A program made the position numbers and the translations under genes. This document shows, one piece after another, positions 17,002 through 26,106 of a stretch of DNA of 64,000 nucleotides; within the stretch, counting starts at the first letter, position 1, and the number at the start of each line of letters is the position of its first letter. This stretch comes from Herbaspirillum sp. GW103 (GTDB lineage: Bacteria > Pseudomonadota > Gammaproteobacteria > Burkholderiales > Burkholderiaceae_D): NCBI RefSeq assembly GCF_000261365.1, contig NZ_AJVC01000002.1, positions 186,001-250,000 of the forward strand, read 5' to 3'. The notes under the pieces are model-generated. The model did not search any database. It had not been told where the DNA came from and worked only from the letters and a program-made list of their open reading frames with translations.

Positions 17002-17958
17002 ATGAATGGAATGGTCCTGCGTCTGATCGTGCGTCGCCTCCTGCAGGCGGTGCTGACGCTGCTGCTGGTCTCGGCCGGCATATTCTTCATCACCAACCTG
17101 TTGCCGGGCGACGCCGCCCAGACCGCGCTGGGCCAGGCGGCCACGCCCGAGACGGTGGCCGCACTGCGCCTGCAATATGGTCTGGATCTGCCGGCCCCGG
17201 TGCGTTACGCGCACTGGCTGGGCAATCTGCTGTCAGGAAATCCCGGCATGTCACTGGTCAACAATGTGCCGGTGGCGCAGATGATTGGCGGCCGCCTGCC
17301 GGCCTCGCTCATGCTGGCCGCCGTGACGGCCCTGGTGTCGGTGCCGCTGGCGCTGTTCCTGGGCATCTTCTCGGCCATGTATCGCGGTTCCTTCTTTGAT
17401 CGCGCCGTCAACGTCAGTGCGGTATCGATGGTGTCGGTGCCGGAATTTCTGGTGGCCACCGTGGCCGTGATGATCTTCGCGGTCAAGCTGCGCTGGCTCT
17501 CGGCCCTGTCGCATGTGGGCGATGCAGACACCCTGGGTGCCTTCGTCAAGGCCTATGCCATGCCGGTGCTGACCCTGTGCTGCGTGATCGTGGCCCAGAT
17601 GACGCGCATGACGCGCGCCGCCGTGATCGACCAGTTGCGTTCGTCCTACGCCGAGATGGCCTTGTTGAAAGGTGTCAAGCGCACCCGCATCGTGCTGCGC
17701 CATGCCTTGCCCAACGCCATCGGGCCGATTGCCAATGCGGTGGCGCTGAGCCTGTCCTACCTGCTGGGCGGTGTCATCATCGTCGAAAGCATCTTCAATT
17801 ACCCCGGCATCGCCACCTTGATGATCGATGCCGTGACCACCCGCGACATGCCGCTGGTGCAAGCCTGTTCCATGATCTTCTGCGCCGGCTACCTGCTGCT
17901 GGTGCTCACCGCCGATGTGCTGGCCATTGTTTCCAATCCAAGGTTGAAGACCCGATGA
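17002..17958 (+). CDS. ABC transporter permease (DppB/OppB type)
   Basis: A 318-residue inner-membrane permease. The first transmembrane segment is RLLQAVLTLLLVSAGIFFI followed by FFITNLLPGDAA, the DppB-type start, with about six segments in all and the EAA loop near MALLKGVKRTRIVLRHALPNA. GAGGAAAGCT precedes the ATG. The 100-base gap after the binding-protein gene contains an imperfect GC-rich dyad (about 16942-16980), which may lower expression of the membrane parts relative to the binding protein. Its stop overlaps the next start (ATGA). Confidence 0.92.
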   Translation: MNGMVLRLIVRRLLQAVLTLLLVSAGIFFITNLLPGDAAQTALGQAATPETVAALRLQYGLDLPAPVRYAHWLGNLLSGNPGMSLVNNVPVAQMIGGRLPASLMLAAVTALVSVPLALFLGIFSAMYRGSFFDRAVNVSAVSMVSVPEFLVATVAVMIFAVKLRWLSALSHVGDADTLGAFVKAYAMPVLTLCCVIVAQMTRMTRAAVIDQLRSSYAEMALLKGVKRTRIVLRHALPNAIGPIANAVALSLSYLLGGVIIVESIFNYPGIATLMIDAVTTRDMPLVQACSMIFCAGYLLLVLTADVLAIVSNPRLKTR

Positions 17959-18836
17959 AAGCTCTCCACGACTCTACCGGCAGCGAAGCCGGCGCGCCTG
18001 TGGCTGCCGCCACCGCACCGGCCAGGCGCGTACGCCGCCACTCGACCATGGCCTGGATCGGCATGGCCATCGTCGGCTTCTGGATCCTGATGGCCATCAT
18101 CGGCCCCAGCCTCTCGCCCTATGACGCTACCGCCATCGTCGATACCGACGTGTTCTCCGGCATGAGCCACAAGTTCCTGCTGGGCAGCGACTACCTGGGC
18201 CGTGACATGTTGAGCCGCATCCTCTTCGGCACCCGCGCCACCATCGGCCTGGCCCTGCTGTCGACCCTGGTGGCCAGCCTCTCCGGCACGGCCATCGCGC
18301 TGTTCGCGGCCTTCTCGGGCGGCTGGCGCGATGCCGTCATCAGCCGTGCACTCGATGCCCTGATCTCCATTCCCAGCAAGATGTTCGCGCTGATGATGGT
18401 GGCCACCTTCGGTTCCTCCATGTTCCTGCTGGTGCTCACCGCCGCCATCACCTACATGCCCGGCGCCTACCGCATCGCGCGTTCGCTGGCAGTCAACGTG
18501 CAGGCCATGGAATACGTGCAGGCTGCACGGGCGCGCGGCGAGGGCGTGTGGTACATCATGACGGTGGAAATGCTGCCCAACATGATCCGTCCCGTGATGG
18601 CCGATTTCGGTCTGCGCTTCGTCTACGTGGTGCTGCTGCTGTCGGGCCTGAGCTTCCTCTCGCTGGGCGTGCAACCGCCGGACGCCGACTGGGGCTCGCT
18701 GGTACGCGAAAACATTTCCGGCCTGGGCGAGGGTGCCCTGGCGGTGATCATGCCGGCGCTGGCGATTGCCTCGCTGACCATCGGCGTGAACCTGTTGATC
18801 GATAACCTGCGCAGCAAGCGCGCTGCCAAGGAGTAA
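17955..18836 (+). CDS. ABC transporter permease (DppC/OppC type)
   Basis: A 293-residue permease. The ATG at 17955 overlaps the previous stop as ATGA, which implies translational coupling and rules out the longer upstream frame. The N-terminal cytoplasmic tail and first helix (AWIGMAIVGFWILMAIIGP) are followed by the DppC hallmark HKFLLGSDYLGRDMLSRI and the EAA loop EYVQAARARGEGVWYIM. It forms the second half of the membrane channel with the preceding permease. Confidence 0.92.
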   Translation: MKALHDSTGSEAGAPVAAATAPARRVRRHSTMAWIGMAIVGFWILMAIIGPSLSPYDATAIVDTDVFSGMSHKFLLGSDYLGRDMLSRILFGTRATIGLALLSTLVASLSGTAIALFAAFSGGWRDAVISRALDALISIPSKMFALMMVATFGSSMFLLVLTAAITYMPGAYRIARSLAVNVQAMEYVQAARARGEGVWYIMTVEMLPNMIRPVMADFGLRFVYVVLLLSGLSFLSLGVQPPDADWGSLVRENISGLGEGALAVIMPALAIASLTIGVNLLIDNLRSKRAAKE

Positions 18837-18840
18837 GCCC

Positions 18841-20778
18841 GTGAAGCAATTCGATATCTTCCTCGGCAAGGAAAACGGCGCCGGTGCCGGCGGTGCGGCT
18901 GGCGCAGCAGCGCAGCGGCCACTGGTGGAGGTGCAGGGCCTGCGCGTGAATGCCCGCAAGGATGACGGCAGTGAGGTCGAGATCGTCAAGAACGTCAGCT
19001 TCACCGTGGCGCCGGGCGAAGTCGTGGCCCTCATCGGTGAATCCGGTTCCGGCAAGACCACCATTGCGCTATCCCTGCTGGGTTATGCGCGTGCCGGCTG
19101 CCACATTGCCGGTGGCCAGGTGCGCATCGGTCAGCGCCAGATCGACCAGATGGATGAGAAGGCCCTGCTGGCCATGCGCGGCCACCACGTGGCTTACATC
19201 GCCCAGAGTGCAGCGGCCGCCTTCAACCCGGCCCGCACGCTCATGGACCAGGTGATCGAAAGTGCCCTGCAGCACGGCGTGATGGACAAGGCCGGCGCCA
19301 TGCGCAAGGCGGTCGATCTGTTCCGCGCACTGGCCCTGCCGAACCCCGACAAGATCGGCGAACGTTATCCACACCAGGTGTCCGGCGGCCAGCTCCAGCG
19401 CGTGATGGCGGCCATGGCCCTGATCACCGACCCGGAGCTGGTGATCCTGGATGAGCCCACCACGGCGCTGGACGTGACCACCCAGATCGAAGTGCTGCGC
19501 GCCTTCAAGAAGGTGGTCAAGGAAATCGGCACCACCGCCGTCTACGTCTCCCACGACCTGGCCGTGGTGGCGCAGATGGCCGACCGCATCATCGTGCTGC
19601 GCGATGGCGCCGTGCGTGAAGTCGGCAGCACCGGCCAGGTGCTGCATGCGCCCGCCGATACCTATACGCAAAGCCTGATCGCCGCTGCCTGCCCCGCTGC
19701 ACGCGTGGTGCAACTGCGCGAGATCCTGCCAGAGACCGTGCCGGCACAAGCCAAGGCCCCGCTGCTGCGCATCAGCGGCCTGGTCGCCGGTTACGGTGCG
19801 CCGGATCGCCTGGGCCTGCCGGGCGTACGCATCCTGGACGACATCAACCTCACCATCCAGCGCGGCAGCACCGTGGGCATCATCGGCGAATCCGGTTCCG
19901 GCAAGACCACCCTGGCGCGCGCCGTGGCCGGCATGATCGCGCCGGCGCGCGGCAGCATCCAGCTCGATGGCGAGAATCTCTCGCCCACGCTCGAAGGCCG
20001 TACCCGCGAACAATTCCGCCGCGTGCAGATCGTGTTCCAGAATGCCGACACGGCGCTCAATCCGGCGCATACCATCGGCCGCATCCTGAACCGTCCGCTG
20101 TCCTTCTATCACGGCCTGAAGGGCGATGCCATGCGCCGCCGTACGGCCGAACTGCTGGATCTGGTCAAGCTGCCTTCCAGTGTCATCGACCGCCTGCCCG
20201 CCGAACTCTCCGGCGGTCAGAAGCAGCGCGTGAACCTGGCCCGCGCCCTGGCCGCCAAGCCCGACCTGATCCTGTGCGACGAAGTGACCTCGGCGCTGGA
20301 CACCGTGGTCGCCGCCGCCATCCTGGAACTGCTGGCCGAGCTGCGGCGCGAGCTGCAGGTGTCCTACATGTTCATCAGCCACGACATCAGCACCGTGCGC
20401 GCCATCTGCGACGACATCGTGGTGCTCTATGCCGGCCGCATGGTGGCCAACCGCCCCCGCGAAGCGATGATGGCACCGCCTTATCACCCGTATTCGCACC
20501 TGCTGCTGTCGTCGGTCCCGGCCATGCAGCAAGGCTGGCTGGAGCAGGTGGCCGGCGCCGGCCAGCACAAGCTGCCGCCCATCGGTGCGGTCGATCCTTC
20601 CCCCGAGATCTGCGCCTTCCTGCCGCGCTGTGCGCAGCGCATCGATGGTGTGTGCAACGTGGTGCCGCCACGCCGCCGCAATATGGAACATGGCGGAGAG
20701 ATTCTCTGTCACCGCTCGGATGCCGATCTGCAGCAGTCGCAGAGGCCGCTGGTGCCGGTGGAGGGCATCACGGTCTGA
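18841..20778 (+). CDS. Fused dual ABC ATPase (DppD-DppF type)
   Basis: A 645-residue protein joining both ATP-binding subunits of a peptide-type importer. Walker A motifs are [11 protein letters not shown] and [11 protein letters not shown], the signatures VSGGQLQR and LSGGQKQR, and Walker B VILDEPT and LILCDEVT. The second half ends in the oligopeptide-transporter C-terminal region with Cys residues ([22 protein letters not shown]). It starts at a GTG 4 bases after the preceding stop. Its stop is followed by the regulated promoter of the bicupin operon. Confidence 0.92.
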   Translation: MKQFDIFLGKENGAGAGGAAGAAAQRPLVEVQGLRVNARKDDGSEVEIVKNVSFTVAPGEVVALIGESGSGKTTIALSLLGYARAGCHIAGGQVRIGQRQIDQMDEKALLAMRGHHVAYIAQSAAAAFNPARTLMDQVIESALQHGVMDKAGAMRKAVDLFRALALPNPDKIGERYPHQVSGGQLQRVMAAMALITDPELVILDEPTTALDVTTQIEVLRAFKKVVKEIGTTAVYVSHDLAVVAQMADRIIVLRDGAVREVGSTGQVLHAPADTYTQSLIAAACPAARVVQLREILPETVPAQAKAPLLRISGLVAGYGAPDRLGLPGVRILDDINLTIQRGSTVGIIGESGSGKTTLARAVAGMIAPARGSIQLDGENLSPTLEGRTREQFRRVQIVFQNADTALNPAHTIGRILNRPLSFYHGLKGDAMRRRTAELLDLVKLPSSVIDRLPAELSGGQKQRVNLARALAAKPDLILCDEVTSALDTVVAAAILELLAELRRELQVSYMFISHDISTVRAICDDIVVLYAGRMVANRPREAMMAPPYHPYSHLLLSSVPAMQQGWLEQVAGAGQHKLPPIGAVDPSPEICAFLPRCAQRIDGVCNVVPPRRRNMEHGGEILCHRSDADLQQSQRPLVPVEGITV

Positions 20779-20844
20779 TCCCCGCGTGGTCACCCGCTGG
20801 CTGCCTGGCGGCTGGCCAAGCCGGGCGGGTGAGGCAGCTTCACA

Positions 20845-20912
20845 GCATTAAGCCAGGCTTAATGCTGGATTCGAAGAGCATTAATCACAGCCACATGCCG
20901 GCGCCGTAGCAT
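20845..20912 (+). promoter_or_regulatory. LysR-type operator and promoter of the bicupin operon
   Basis: GCATT-N11-AATGC at 20845-20865 is a perfect 21-bp palindrome. A half-site GCATTAA starts exactly 33 bp later (20878), and a -10-like TAGCAT starts 29 bp after that (20907-20912). The geometry is that of a LysR activator with a recognition site and an activation half-site overlapping the -35 region, and it is repeated at two other promoters in the region. Confidence 0.75.
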
Positions 20913-21005
20913 CGTCTGACATGAAGAAGAGATTCGGGCAGGACTGCAAGAGATCAGCCGAGCTGGCCGGACGGTCCCGCCCACCCCAAGGAAACAGGAG
21001 AAAAA

Positions 21006-21740
21006 ATGACTGCAGCGTTGGTGTTGTACCGTGCCTCCGGCACCCCCGTATCCACCCCATTCCATCCGGGCGCGCTGGGCGCCTCCGACCCCTTCGCCGC
21101 CATGCGCGAGATTGCCTGGCAGGGCATTGGCGGCATGAGCGCAGGCCGCCTGCGTTTCGAAGGCAGCCTCGACATCGCCCGCTTCCCGCACCAGGAAACC
21201 CTGGTGGTGGTGCAAGGCGAGCTGACCCTCGAAACCGAAGGCGCCGCGCCCCTGGTGCTCAAACCTGACAGCGGCGTGGTCATTGCCACCGGCGCCACCG
21301 TACGCCTTTCGGCCAGACAGCCCACGCTGGTGGTGTTCTGTGCCGCCGACTGCCCGCACCCGGTGCAGCCGGGCGTATTCCCGCTGGTGGCCGAGGCCAA
21401 TTTCAAGCCCTCGGCCAATTCGCTGCCCAAGGAAATCCTGCTGGGCGAGGTACCCACCTGCCGCAGCGACAACGTGATCGATGAAAGCTCCATAGGCTGC
21501 AAGATCGGCACCTGGGATTCCACCCCTTATCACCGCATCGTGCGTGCCCATCCGGTCAATGAATTCATGCACATCCTCGATGGCGGCGTGCGCTTTGCCG
21601 AACCCGATGGCAGCGTGGTGGCCGTCGAGCGGGGGGATGCCGTCTTCGTGCCGCTGGGTGCGGCCATCGGCTGGGAGAGCAGCCAGCGCGTGGCCAAGTT
21701 CTACGTGGTGCAGACCGTGCCGGCCGAAGGAGGCAAGTAA
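21006..21740 (+). CDS. Bicupin-domain protein
   Basis: A 244-residue protein with two cupin-like barrels: residues about 40-115 (RFPHQETLVVVQGELTLETEG) and 155-235 (HRIVRAHPVNEFMHILDGGVRF, GDAVFVPLGAAIGW). The second barrel carries plausible metal ligands. The family includes ureidoglycine aminohydrolase-like and uncharacterised catabolic proteins; no function can be assigned. AGGAG five bases before the ATG fixes the start. The FAD oxidoreductase gene follows after one base, so the two are translationally linked and probably act on the same compound. Confidence 0.78.
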   Translation: MTAALVLYRASGTPVSTPFHPGALGASDPFAAMREIAWQGIGGMSAGRLRFEGSLDIARFPHQETLVVVQGELTLETEGAAPLVLKPDSGVVIATGATVRLSARQPTLVVFCAADCPHPVQPGVFPLVAEANFKPSANSLPKEILLGEVPTCRSDNVIDESSIGCKIGTWDSTPYHRIVRAHPVNEFMHILDGGVRFAEPDGSVVAVERGDAVFVPLGAAIGWESSQRVAKFYVVQTVPAEGGK

Positions 21741-21741
21741 C

Positions 21742-23067
21742 ATGTCGCCCCCGCTCGTACAGGTCCAGAGTCCCACGATTCCCCCGGCCTCGGCCGATGT
21801 GGTCGTCATCGGTGGCGGCATCATCGGTATCTTCACCGCCTACTATCTGGCCAAGCGCGGCATCTCGGTGGCAGTGGTCGAGAAGGGCCGCATCGGTGCC
21901 GAACAATCCAGCCGCAACTGGGGCTGGTGCCGCCAGCAGAACCGCGACGCGCGCGAACTGCCCATGGCCACCAAGAGCATCGACCTGTGGGAACAGTTCT
22001 CCGCCGAGACTGGCGAAGACACCGGTTTCACGCGCTGCGGCCTGCTCTATCTCTCCAACGATGATGAAGAAATCGCCCGCTGGGCAGCCTGGGGCGACTT
22101 CGCCAAGACCGCCGGCGTGACCACTTACATGCTCGATGCCAAGCAGGCTGCTGAACGCGGCCATGCCACCGGACGCGCCTGGAAAGGCGGCGTCTTCTCG
22201 CCCACCGACGGCACCGCCGACCCGGGCAAGGCGGCACCTGCCGTGGCACGTGCCATCATGAAGCTGGGTGGTCACGTGATCCAGCAATGCGCCGCACGTG
22301 GCATCGAAACCGAAGGTGGCCGCGTCTCGGGCGTGATCACCGAAGCCGGTGTCATCAAGACCAAGGTGGCCGTCATGGCCGGTGGTGCATGGGCTTCGTC
22401 GTTCTGCCATCAGTTGGGAATCCGCTTCCCGCAGGCGTCGGTGCGGCAATCCATCATGAGCGTGGCGCCCATGGAGCAGCCCCTGCCGGGCGCGCTCTAC
22501 ACCTCGGGCGTCGCTGTCACCCGTCGCAGCAACGGGTCCTATGCGCTGGCCATCAGTGGCCGTGCGCGGGTCGATCCGACCATGCAGTTCCTGCGCTTCT
22601 CGCCGCAGTTCCTGCCGATGTTCGCCAAGCGCTGGCGCAGCCTGTCGCCGGGCGGGCTGGAAGCCTGGCGCAGCGGCCATGAGACCTTGTCGCGCTGGCG
22701 CATGGATGCGCCCACGCCCATGGAACGCATGCGCATCCTGGATGCGTCGGCCGATCCGGTCTCGATCCGCGCCACCCATCGCCGCGCCGTCGAATTGCTG
22801 CCACAGCTGGCGCAGGCCAAGGTCACGCATACGTGGGCCGGTTATGTGGACAGCACGCCTGATGGCGTGCCGGGCATCGGCGAGCTGCCGCAGACACCGG
22901 GCCTGATCCTGGCGGCCGGTTTCTCCGGTCACGGCTTCGGCATCGGGCCGGGCGCGGGCCACCTGATCGCGGACCTGGCCAGCGGTGTGGAGCCCATCGT
23001 CGATCCGCGTCCCTATCACCCCAGTCGTTTTTCGGATTCGTCCTGGGGCAAGGTGGCCGATTTCTGA
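21742..23067 (+). CDS. FAD-dependent oxidoreductase (DAO/DadA-like)
   Basis: A 441-residue flavoprotein of the D-amino-acid dehydrogenase/oxidase superfamily. The FAD motif is VVVIGGGIIGIFTAYYLAKRG, then SSRNWGWCRQQNRD, and the C-terminal FAD closure is LILAAGFSGHGFGIGPGAG. It would oxidise an amine or D-amino acid to an imine and then a 2-oxo acid. The start at 21742 has AGGAGG just upstream, inside the end of the bicupin gene; the open frame extends much further back but only as antisense-like shadow. The adjoining lysR is convergent, 6 bases away. Confidence 0.85.
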   Translation: MSPPLVQVQSPTIPPASADVVVIGGGIIGIFTAYYLAKRGISVAVVEKGRIGAEQSSRNWGWCRQQNRDARELPMATKSIDLWEQFSAETGEDTGFTRCGLLYLSNDDEEIARWAAWGDFAKTAGVTTYMLDAKQAAERGHATGRAWKGGVFSPTDGTADPGKAAPAVARAIMKLGGHVIQQCAARGIETEGGRVSGVITEAGVIKTKVAVMAGGAWASSFCHQLGIRFPQASVRQSIMSVAPMEQPLPGALYTSGVAVTRRSNGSYALAISGRARVDPTMQFLRFSPQFLPMFAKRWRSLSPGGLEAWRSGHETLSRWRMDAPTPMERMRILDASADPVSIRATHRRAVELLPQLAQAKVTHTWAGYVDSTPDGVPGIGELPQTPGLILAAGFSGHGFGIGPGAGHLIADLASGVEPIVDPRPYHPSRFSDSSWGKVADF

Positions 23068-23073
23068 AGCAGT

Positions 23074-24018
23074 TCAGCGCCGCCAGGGCACGGGCTGGAA
23101 GGCCCGCTTGGCGGCATCGAGGAAGACGCGCTGGCGCAGCGTGAGACCCTGGCGGCCCGGCAGCAGCGCCATGATGGGTGCGGGATCGAGCTGCCAGCCG
23201 GGCAGCACGCGTTTGAGGCTGCCGTCGGCCACCAGATGCGCGCAGTCCCATTCGGAACGTGCCACGAAGCCTTCGCCATCGAGCGCCCAGTCGCGCGTGA
23301 TGGTGCCGTCATTGGAAGACAGCGCCCCATTGAGCTTGACCGTGAGCGCCTTGCCGGTGCGGCGGCCAGCACTGTCGACGGGCGTCAAGCGCAGGCGGCT
23401 GAGGTCGTCGTCGTTCTCGCGCAGGCTGAGGTAGGGATAATCGGCCAGGTCGGAAGGATGCTTGATGCGCTGCATGCGTTTGGCCAGCCCCGGCGCGGCA
23501 CACAGCAAGCGCGCATTGGGCGCGAGGAAGTGCCCGACCCAGGAAGAGCCCTTGACGCGTCCGATGGAAATGATGGCATCAGCGCCGGTGGAGGCCGCCA
23601 GCGGGCTTTCGGCCAGCAGCAGCGAGATGTTCAGCTTGGGATGGCTGCGGTGCAGATCTCGGATCAGCGGTGCCACGTAGCGACGCCCGAAGCCGAAGGG
23701 CGCGACTACCCGCAGCGAACCGCTCACGTTGGCCAGGTTGCCGCCGGCCCCGCGATCCGATTCGCGCGAGACGCTGGCGGTGATGGATTCGATGCGCTCC
23801 AGGATGTCCATGGCTTCCTGCACCAGGCGCTGGCCTTCGTCGGTGAGCGCGAAGCCGCGCGCGGCGCGATTGGCCAGGCGCACGCCGACGCGGTCCTCGA
23901 TGCGCTGCAGGCGCACCGTCACTGCCGGCGGCGTCAGGTCGAGCAGGCGGGCAGCACCGGCCAGCGAACTGGCCGAGCCCAGGGCACGCAGCAGCTGCAT
24001 GTCATCGAGTTGCAGCAT
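23074..24018 (-). CDS. LysR-family transcriptional regulator, likely master of the regulon
   Basis: A 314-residue LysR protein. The helix-turn-helix is at about residues 9-60 (SLAGAARLLDLTPPAVTVRLQRIEDRVGVRL) and the effector domain follows from about 90 (LRVVAPFGFGRRYVAPLIRDL). The start codon at 24018 lies inside a GCATT-N11-AATGG operator, as expected for autoregulation; an upstream frame to 24051 and an internal ATG at 24000 are alternatives. The operator faces the divergent ridA operon. Because copies of the same operator precede four transcription units, this LysR is the best candidate to control all of them; the inducer is unknown. Confidence 0.85.
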   Translation of the reverse strand: MLQLDDMQLLRALGSASSLAGAARLLDLTPPAVTVRLQRIEDRVGVRLANRAARGFALTDEGQRLVQEAMDILERIESITASVSRESDRGAGGNLANVSGSLRVVAPFGFGRRYVAPLIRDLHRSHPKLNISLLLAESPLAASTGADAIISIGRVKGSSWVGHFLAPNARLLCAAPGLAKRMQRIKHPSDLADYPYLSLRENDDDLSRLRLTPVDSAGRRTGKALTVKLNGALSSNDGTITRDWALDGEGFVARSEWDCAHLVADGSLKRVLPGWQLDPAPIMALLPGRQGLTLRQRVFLDAAKRAFQPVPWRR

Positions 24019-24082
24019 TAAAAACCTCTTAATGGTGAATTGAACGAACATTAAACATCGCTGAAAGTGTTTTGGCTACAGT
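24015..24082 (+). promoter_or_regulatory. LysR-type operator and promoter of the ridA operon
   Basis: GCATT-N11-AATGG (24015-24035) includes the start codon of the divergent lysR. A half-site ACATTAA starts 33 bp on (24048) and TACAGT, a fair -10 box, starts 29 bp after it (24077-24082). Spacings match exactly those upstream of the bicupin and D-serine dehydratase-type genes. Confidence 0.75.
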
Positions 24083-24144
24083 CCATCACAGGAAATGCGT
24101 CGGTTATCCTGACCGGCCTTCCTTCCACCTCAGCCTGGCCCATC

Positions 24145-24543
24145 ATGAACAACACCGTACACACCACCCCCGTCACCCTCAACCCGACTGGCCTGGCCAC
24201 ACCGGGTGGCCACTACAGCCACGTCGCCCTCGGCAATGGCATGGTCTTCATCTCGGGCCAGTTGCCCATCGATGCCAGCGGGCACAAGCTCACAGAGGCC
24301 AGCTTCGAGGTCCAGGCCCAGCAGGTGCTGGCCAATGTGGAAGCCGCACTCGCCGGTGCCGGCAGTGATATCGGCAAGCTGCTGCAGGTCCGCATCTATC
24401 TCACCGATGTGGCGCACTGGCCTGCCTTCAACGAGATCTACGCACGCTGGGCCGGCAGCGCCCGCCCGGCGCGCGCCGTGGTGCCGGTCCCGGCACTGCA
24501 CTTCGGCCTGCAGGTCGAAGTGGAGGCCACGGCACTGCTGTGA
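24145..24543 (+). CDS. RidA-family reactive imine deaminase
   Basis: A 132-residue RidA/YjgF/UK114 protein. It hydrolyses reactive enamines/imines, such as 2-aminoacrylate, released by PLP dehydratases and amine-oxidising flavoenzymes. Typical stretches are MVFISGQLPIDASG, QVLANVEAAL, VRIYLTD and the conserved substrate-binding Arg in ARAVVPVPAL. The ATG at 24145 begins MNNTVHTTP. It heads the operon with aldehyde dehydrogenase and M20 amidohydrolase genes. Its presence fits imine formation by the neighbouring FAD oxidoreductases or by the D-serine dehydratase-type enzyme. Confidence 0.9.
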   Translation: MNNTVHTTPVTLNPTGLATPGGHYSHVALGNGMVFISGQLPIDASGHKLTEASFEVQAQQVLANVEAALAGAGSDIGKLLQVRIYLTDVAHWPAFNEIYARWAGSARPARAVVPVPALHFGLQVEVEATALL

Positions 24544-24588
24544 CACTGCGCCGCACGCGCAACCAACCCGAAACAAGGACAACCCGAC

Positions 24589-26070
24589 ATGACCCGCACC
24601 GCTTCCACCGACACCGTCTCCCCGCTGGCGCACCTCAAGCGCAACGGCCGCCTGGATCACTTCTACATCGATGGCCAATGGCAGCGCCCGCAAGGCGAGG
24701 GAGTGGCTGCCGTGGTCTCGCCGGCCACGGAGGAACGCGTCTGCGAGATCGCACTGGGCAACGCCGCCGATGTGGACCAGGCCGTGCAGGCCGCGCGCCG
24801 GGCGTTTGCCGCGTGGGCGGCGACCTCGCCGCTGGAGCGCGCCGCACTGCTGGGCCGGGTGCATGCGCTGCTGGTGGAACGTACCGAGCTGTTCGCGCAG
24901 GCACTGACGCTGGAGATGGGCGCCCCCATCACCTATGCCCGCACCGCCCACGTGCCGCTGGCCGCCGAACACCTGCGGGTGGCGCGCGACAACCTGGCCG
25001 ATTACCCCTTCATCCGCCCGCGCGGCACCACGGCCATCGTGCGCGAGCCGATTGGGGTCTGTGCCCTCATCACGCCCTGGAACTGGCCGATCTACCAGAT
25101 CACCGCCAAGGTTGGCCCGGCACTGGCGGCCGGTTGCACCGTGGTGTTGAAGCCCAGCGAACTCTCCCCGCTGTCGGCGCTGCTGTTTGCCGAGATCGTG
25201 CATGAGGCCGGCATTCCGGCTGGCGTCTTCAACCTGGTCAATGGCAGCGGTCCCGAGGTCGGTGCGGCCATGTCCTCGCATCCGCAGGTGGACATGATTT
25301 CCATCACCGGTTCCACCCGCGCCGGCGTGCTGGTGGCGCAGGCCGCAGCCGTCACCGTCAAGCGCGTGGCCCAGGAGCTGGGCGGCAAGTCGCCCAATGT
25401 GGTGTTGCCCGATGCGGACCTGGAACGTGCCATTCCGCCCGGCGTGGCGGCCGCTTTCCGCAACATGGGCCAGTCCTGCAGCGCGCCCACGCGTCTGATC
25501 GTGCCGCGTGCATCACTGGATCGCGTGCATGAACTGGCGCTGGCAACGCTGGCCCAGATGAAGGTGGGCGACCCCACCGATGCCGCGACGACCCACGGTC
25601 CGCTGGCCAACCGCGCGCAATTCCTGCGGGTGCAGCAGATGATCGAGGCCGGCATGCAGGATGGCGCGCGCCTGCTGGCCGGTGGTGCCGGACGTCCTGA
25701 CGGTCTGGAGCAGGGCTACTATGCGCGGCCCACGATCTTCTCCGACGTGCATACCGACATGGTGATCGCCCAGGAAGAAATCTTCGGACCCGTGTTGGCC
25801 ATCCTGCCCTACGACACCGTGGAAGAAGCCATCGCCATCGCCAACGATACCGTCTATGGCCTGGGCGCGCACGTGCAGGGCAGCGACAAGGACCAGGTGC
25901 GCGCCGTGGCTGCCCGCATCCAGTCCGGCCAGGTGCACCTGAACTATCCGGCCTGGGACCCGCAGGCCCCCTTCGGCGGCTACAAGCAGTCCGGCAACGG
26001 GCGCGAGTATGGCGTGGAAGGCATGGAGGAATACATGGAAGTGAAATCGATCCTGGGCTACTACGCCTGA
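24589..26070 (+). CDS. NAD(P)+-dependent aldehyde dehydrogenase
   Basis: A 493-residue aldehyde dehydrogenase. The cofactor region is ITPWNWPIYQITAKVGPAL, the general base is in QELGGKSPNVVLPDA, and the nucleophilic Cys is in NMGQSCSAPTR. It resembles broad-range dehydrogenases for betaine-type and aliphatic aldehydes more than GabD, so the region has two distinct aldehyde dehydrogenases. It is 45 bases after ridA and 36 before the M20 gene, in one operon. Confidence 0.9.
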   Translation: MTRTASTDTVSPLAHLKRNGRLDHFYIDGQWQRPQGEGVAAVVSPATEERVCEIALGNAADVDQAVQAARRAFAAWAATSPLERAALLGRVHALLVERTELFAQALTLEMGAPITYARTAHVPLAAEHLRVARDNLADYPFIRPRGTTAIVREPIGVCALITPWNWPIYQITAKVGPALAAGCTVVLKPSELSPLSALLFAEIVHEAGIPAGVFNLVNGSGPEVGAAMSSHPQVDMISITGSTRAGVLVAQAAAVTVKRVAQELGGKSPNVVLPDADLERAIPPGVAAAFRNMGQSCSAPTRLIVPRASLDRVHELALATLAQMKVGDPTDAATTHGPLANRAQFLRVQQMIEAGMQDGARLLAGGAGRPDGLEQGYYARPTIFSDVHTDMVIAQEEIFGPVLAILPYDTVEEAIAIANDTVYGLGAHVQGSDKDQVRAVAARIQSGQVHLNYPAWDPQAPFGGYKQSGNGREYGVEGMEEYMEVKSILGYYA

Positions 26071-26106
26071 TCGCCTTCGTCACCGCCGTTACGACGGCAT
26101 GAACAC

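Noticed and set aside
15045..17144. 699-residue minus-strand open frame over the binding-protein gene
   Set aside because: Shadow composition, spans the HAD/SBP/permease boundaries, and no ribosome site or family feature.
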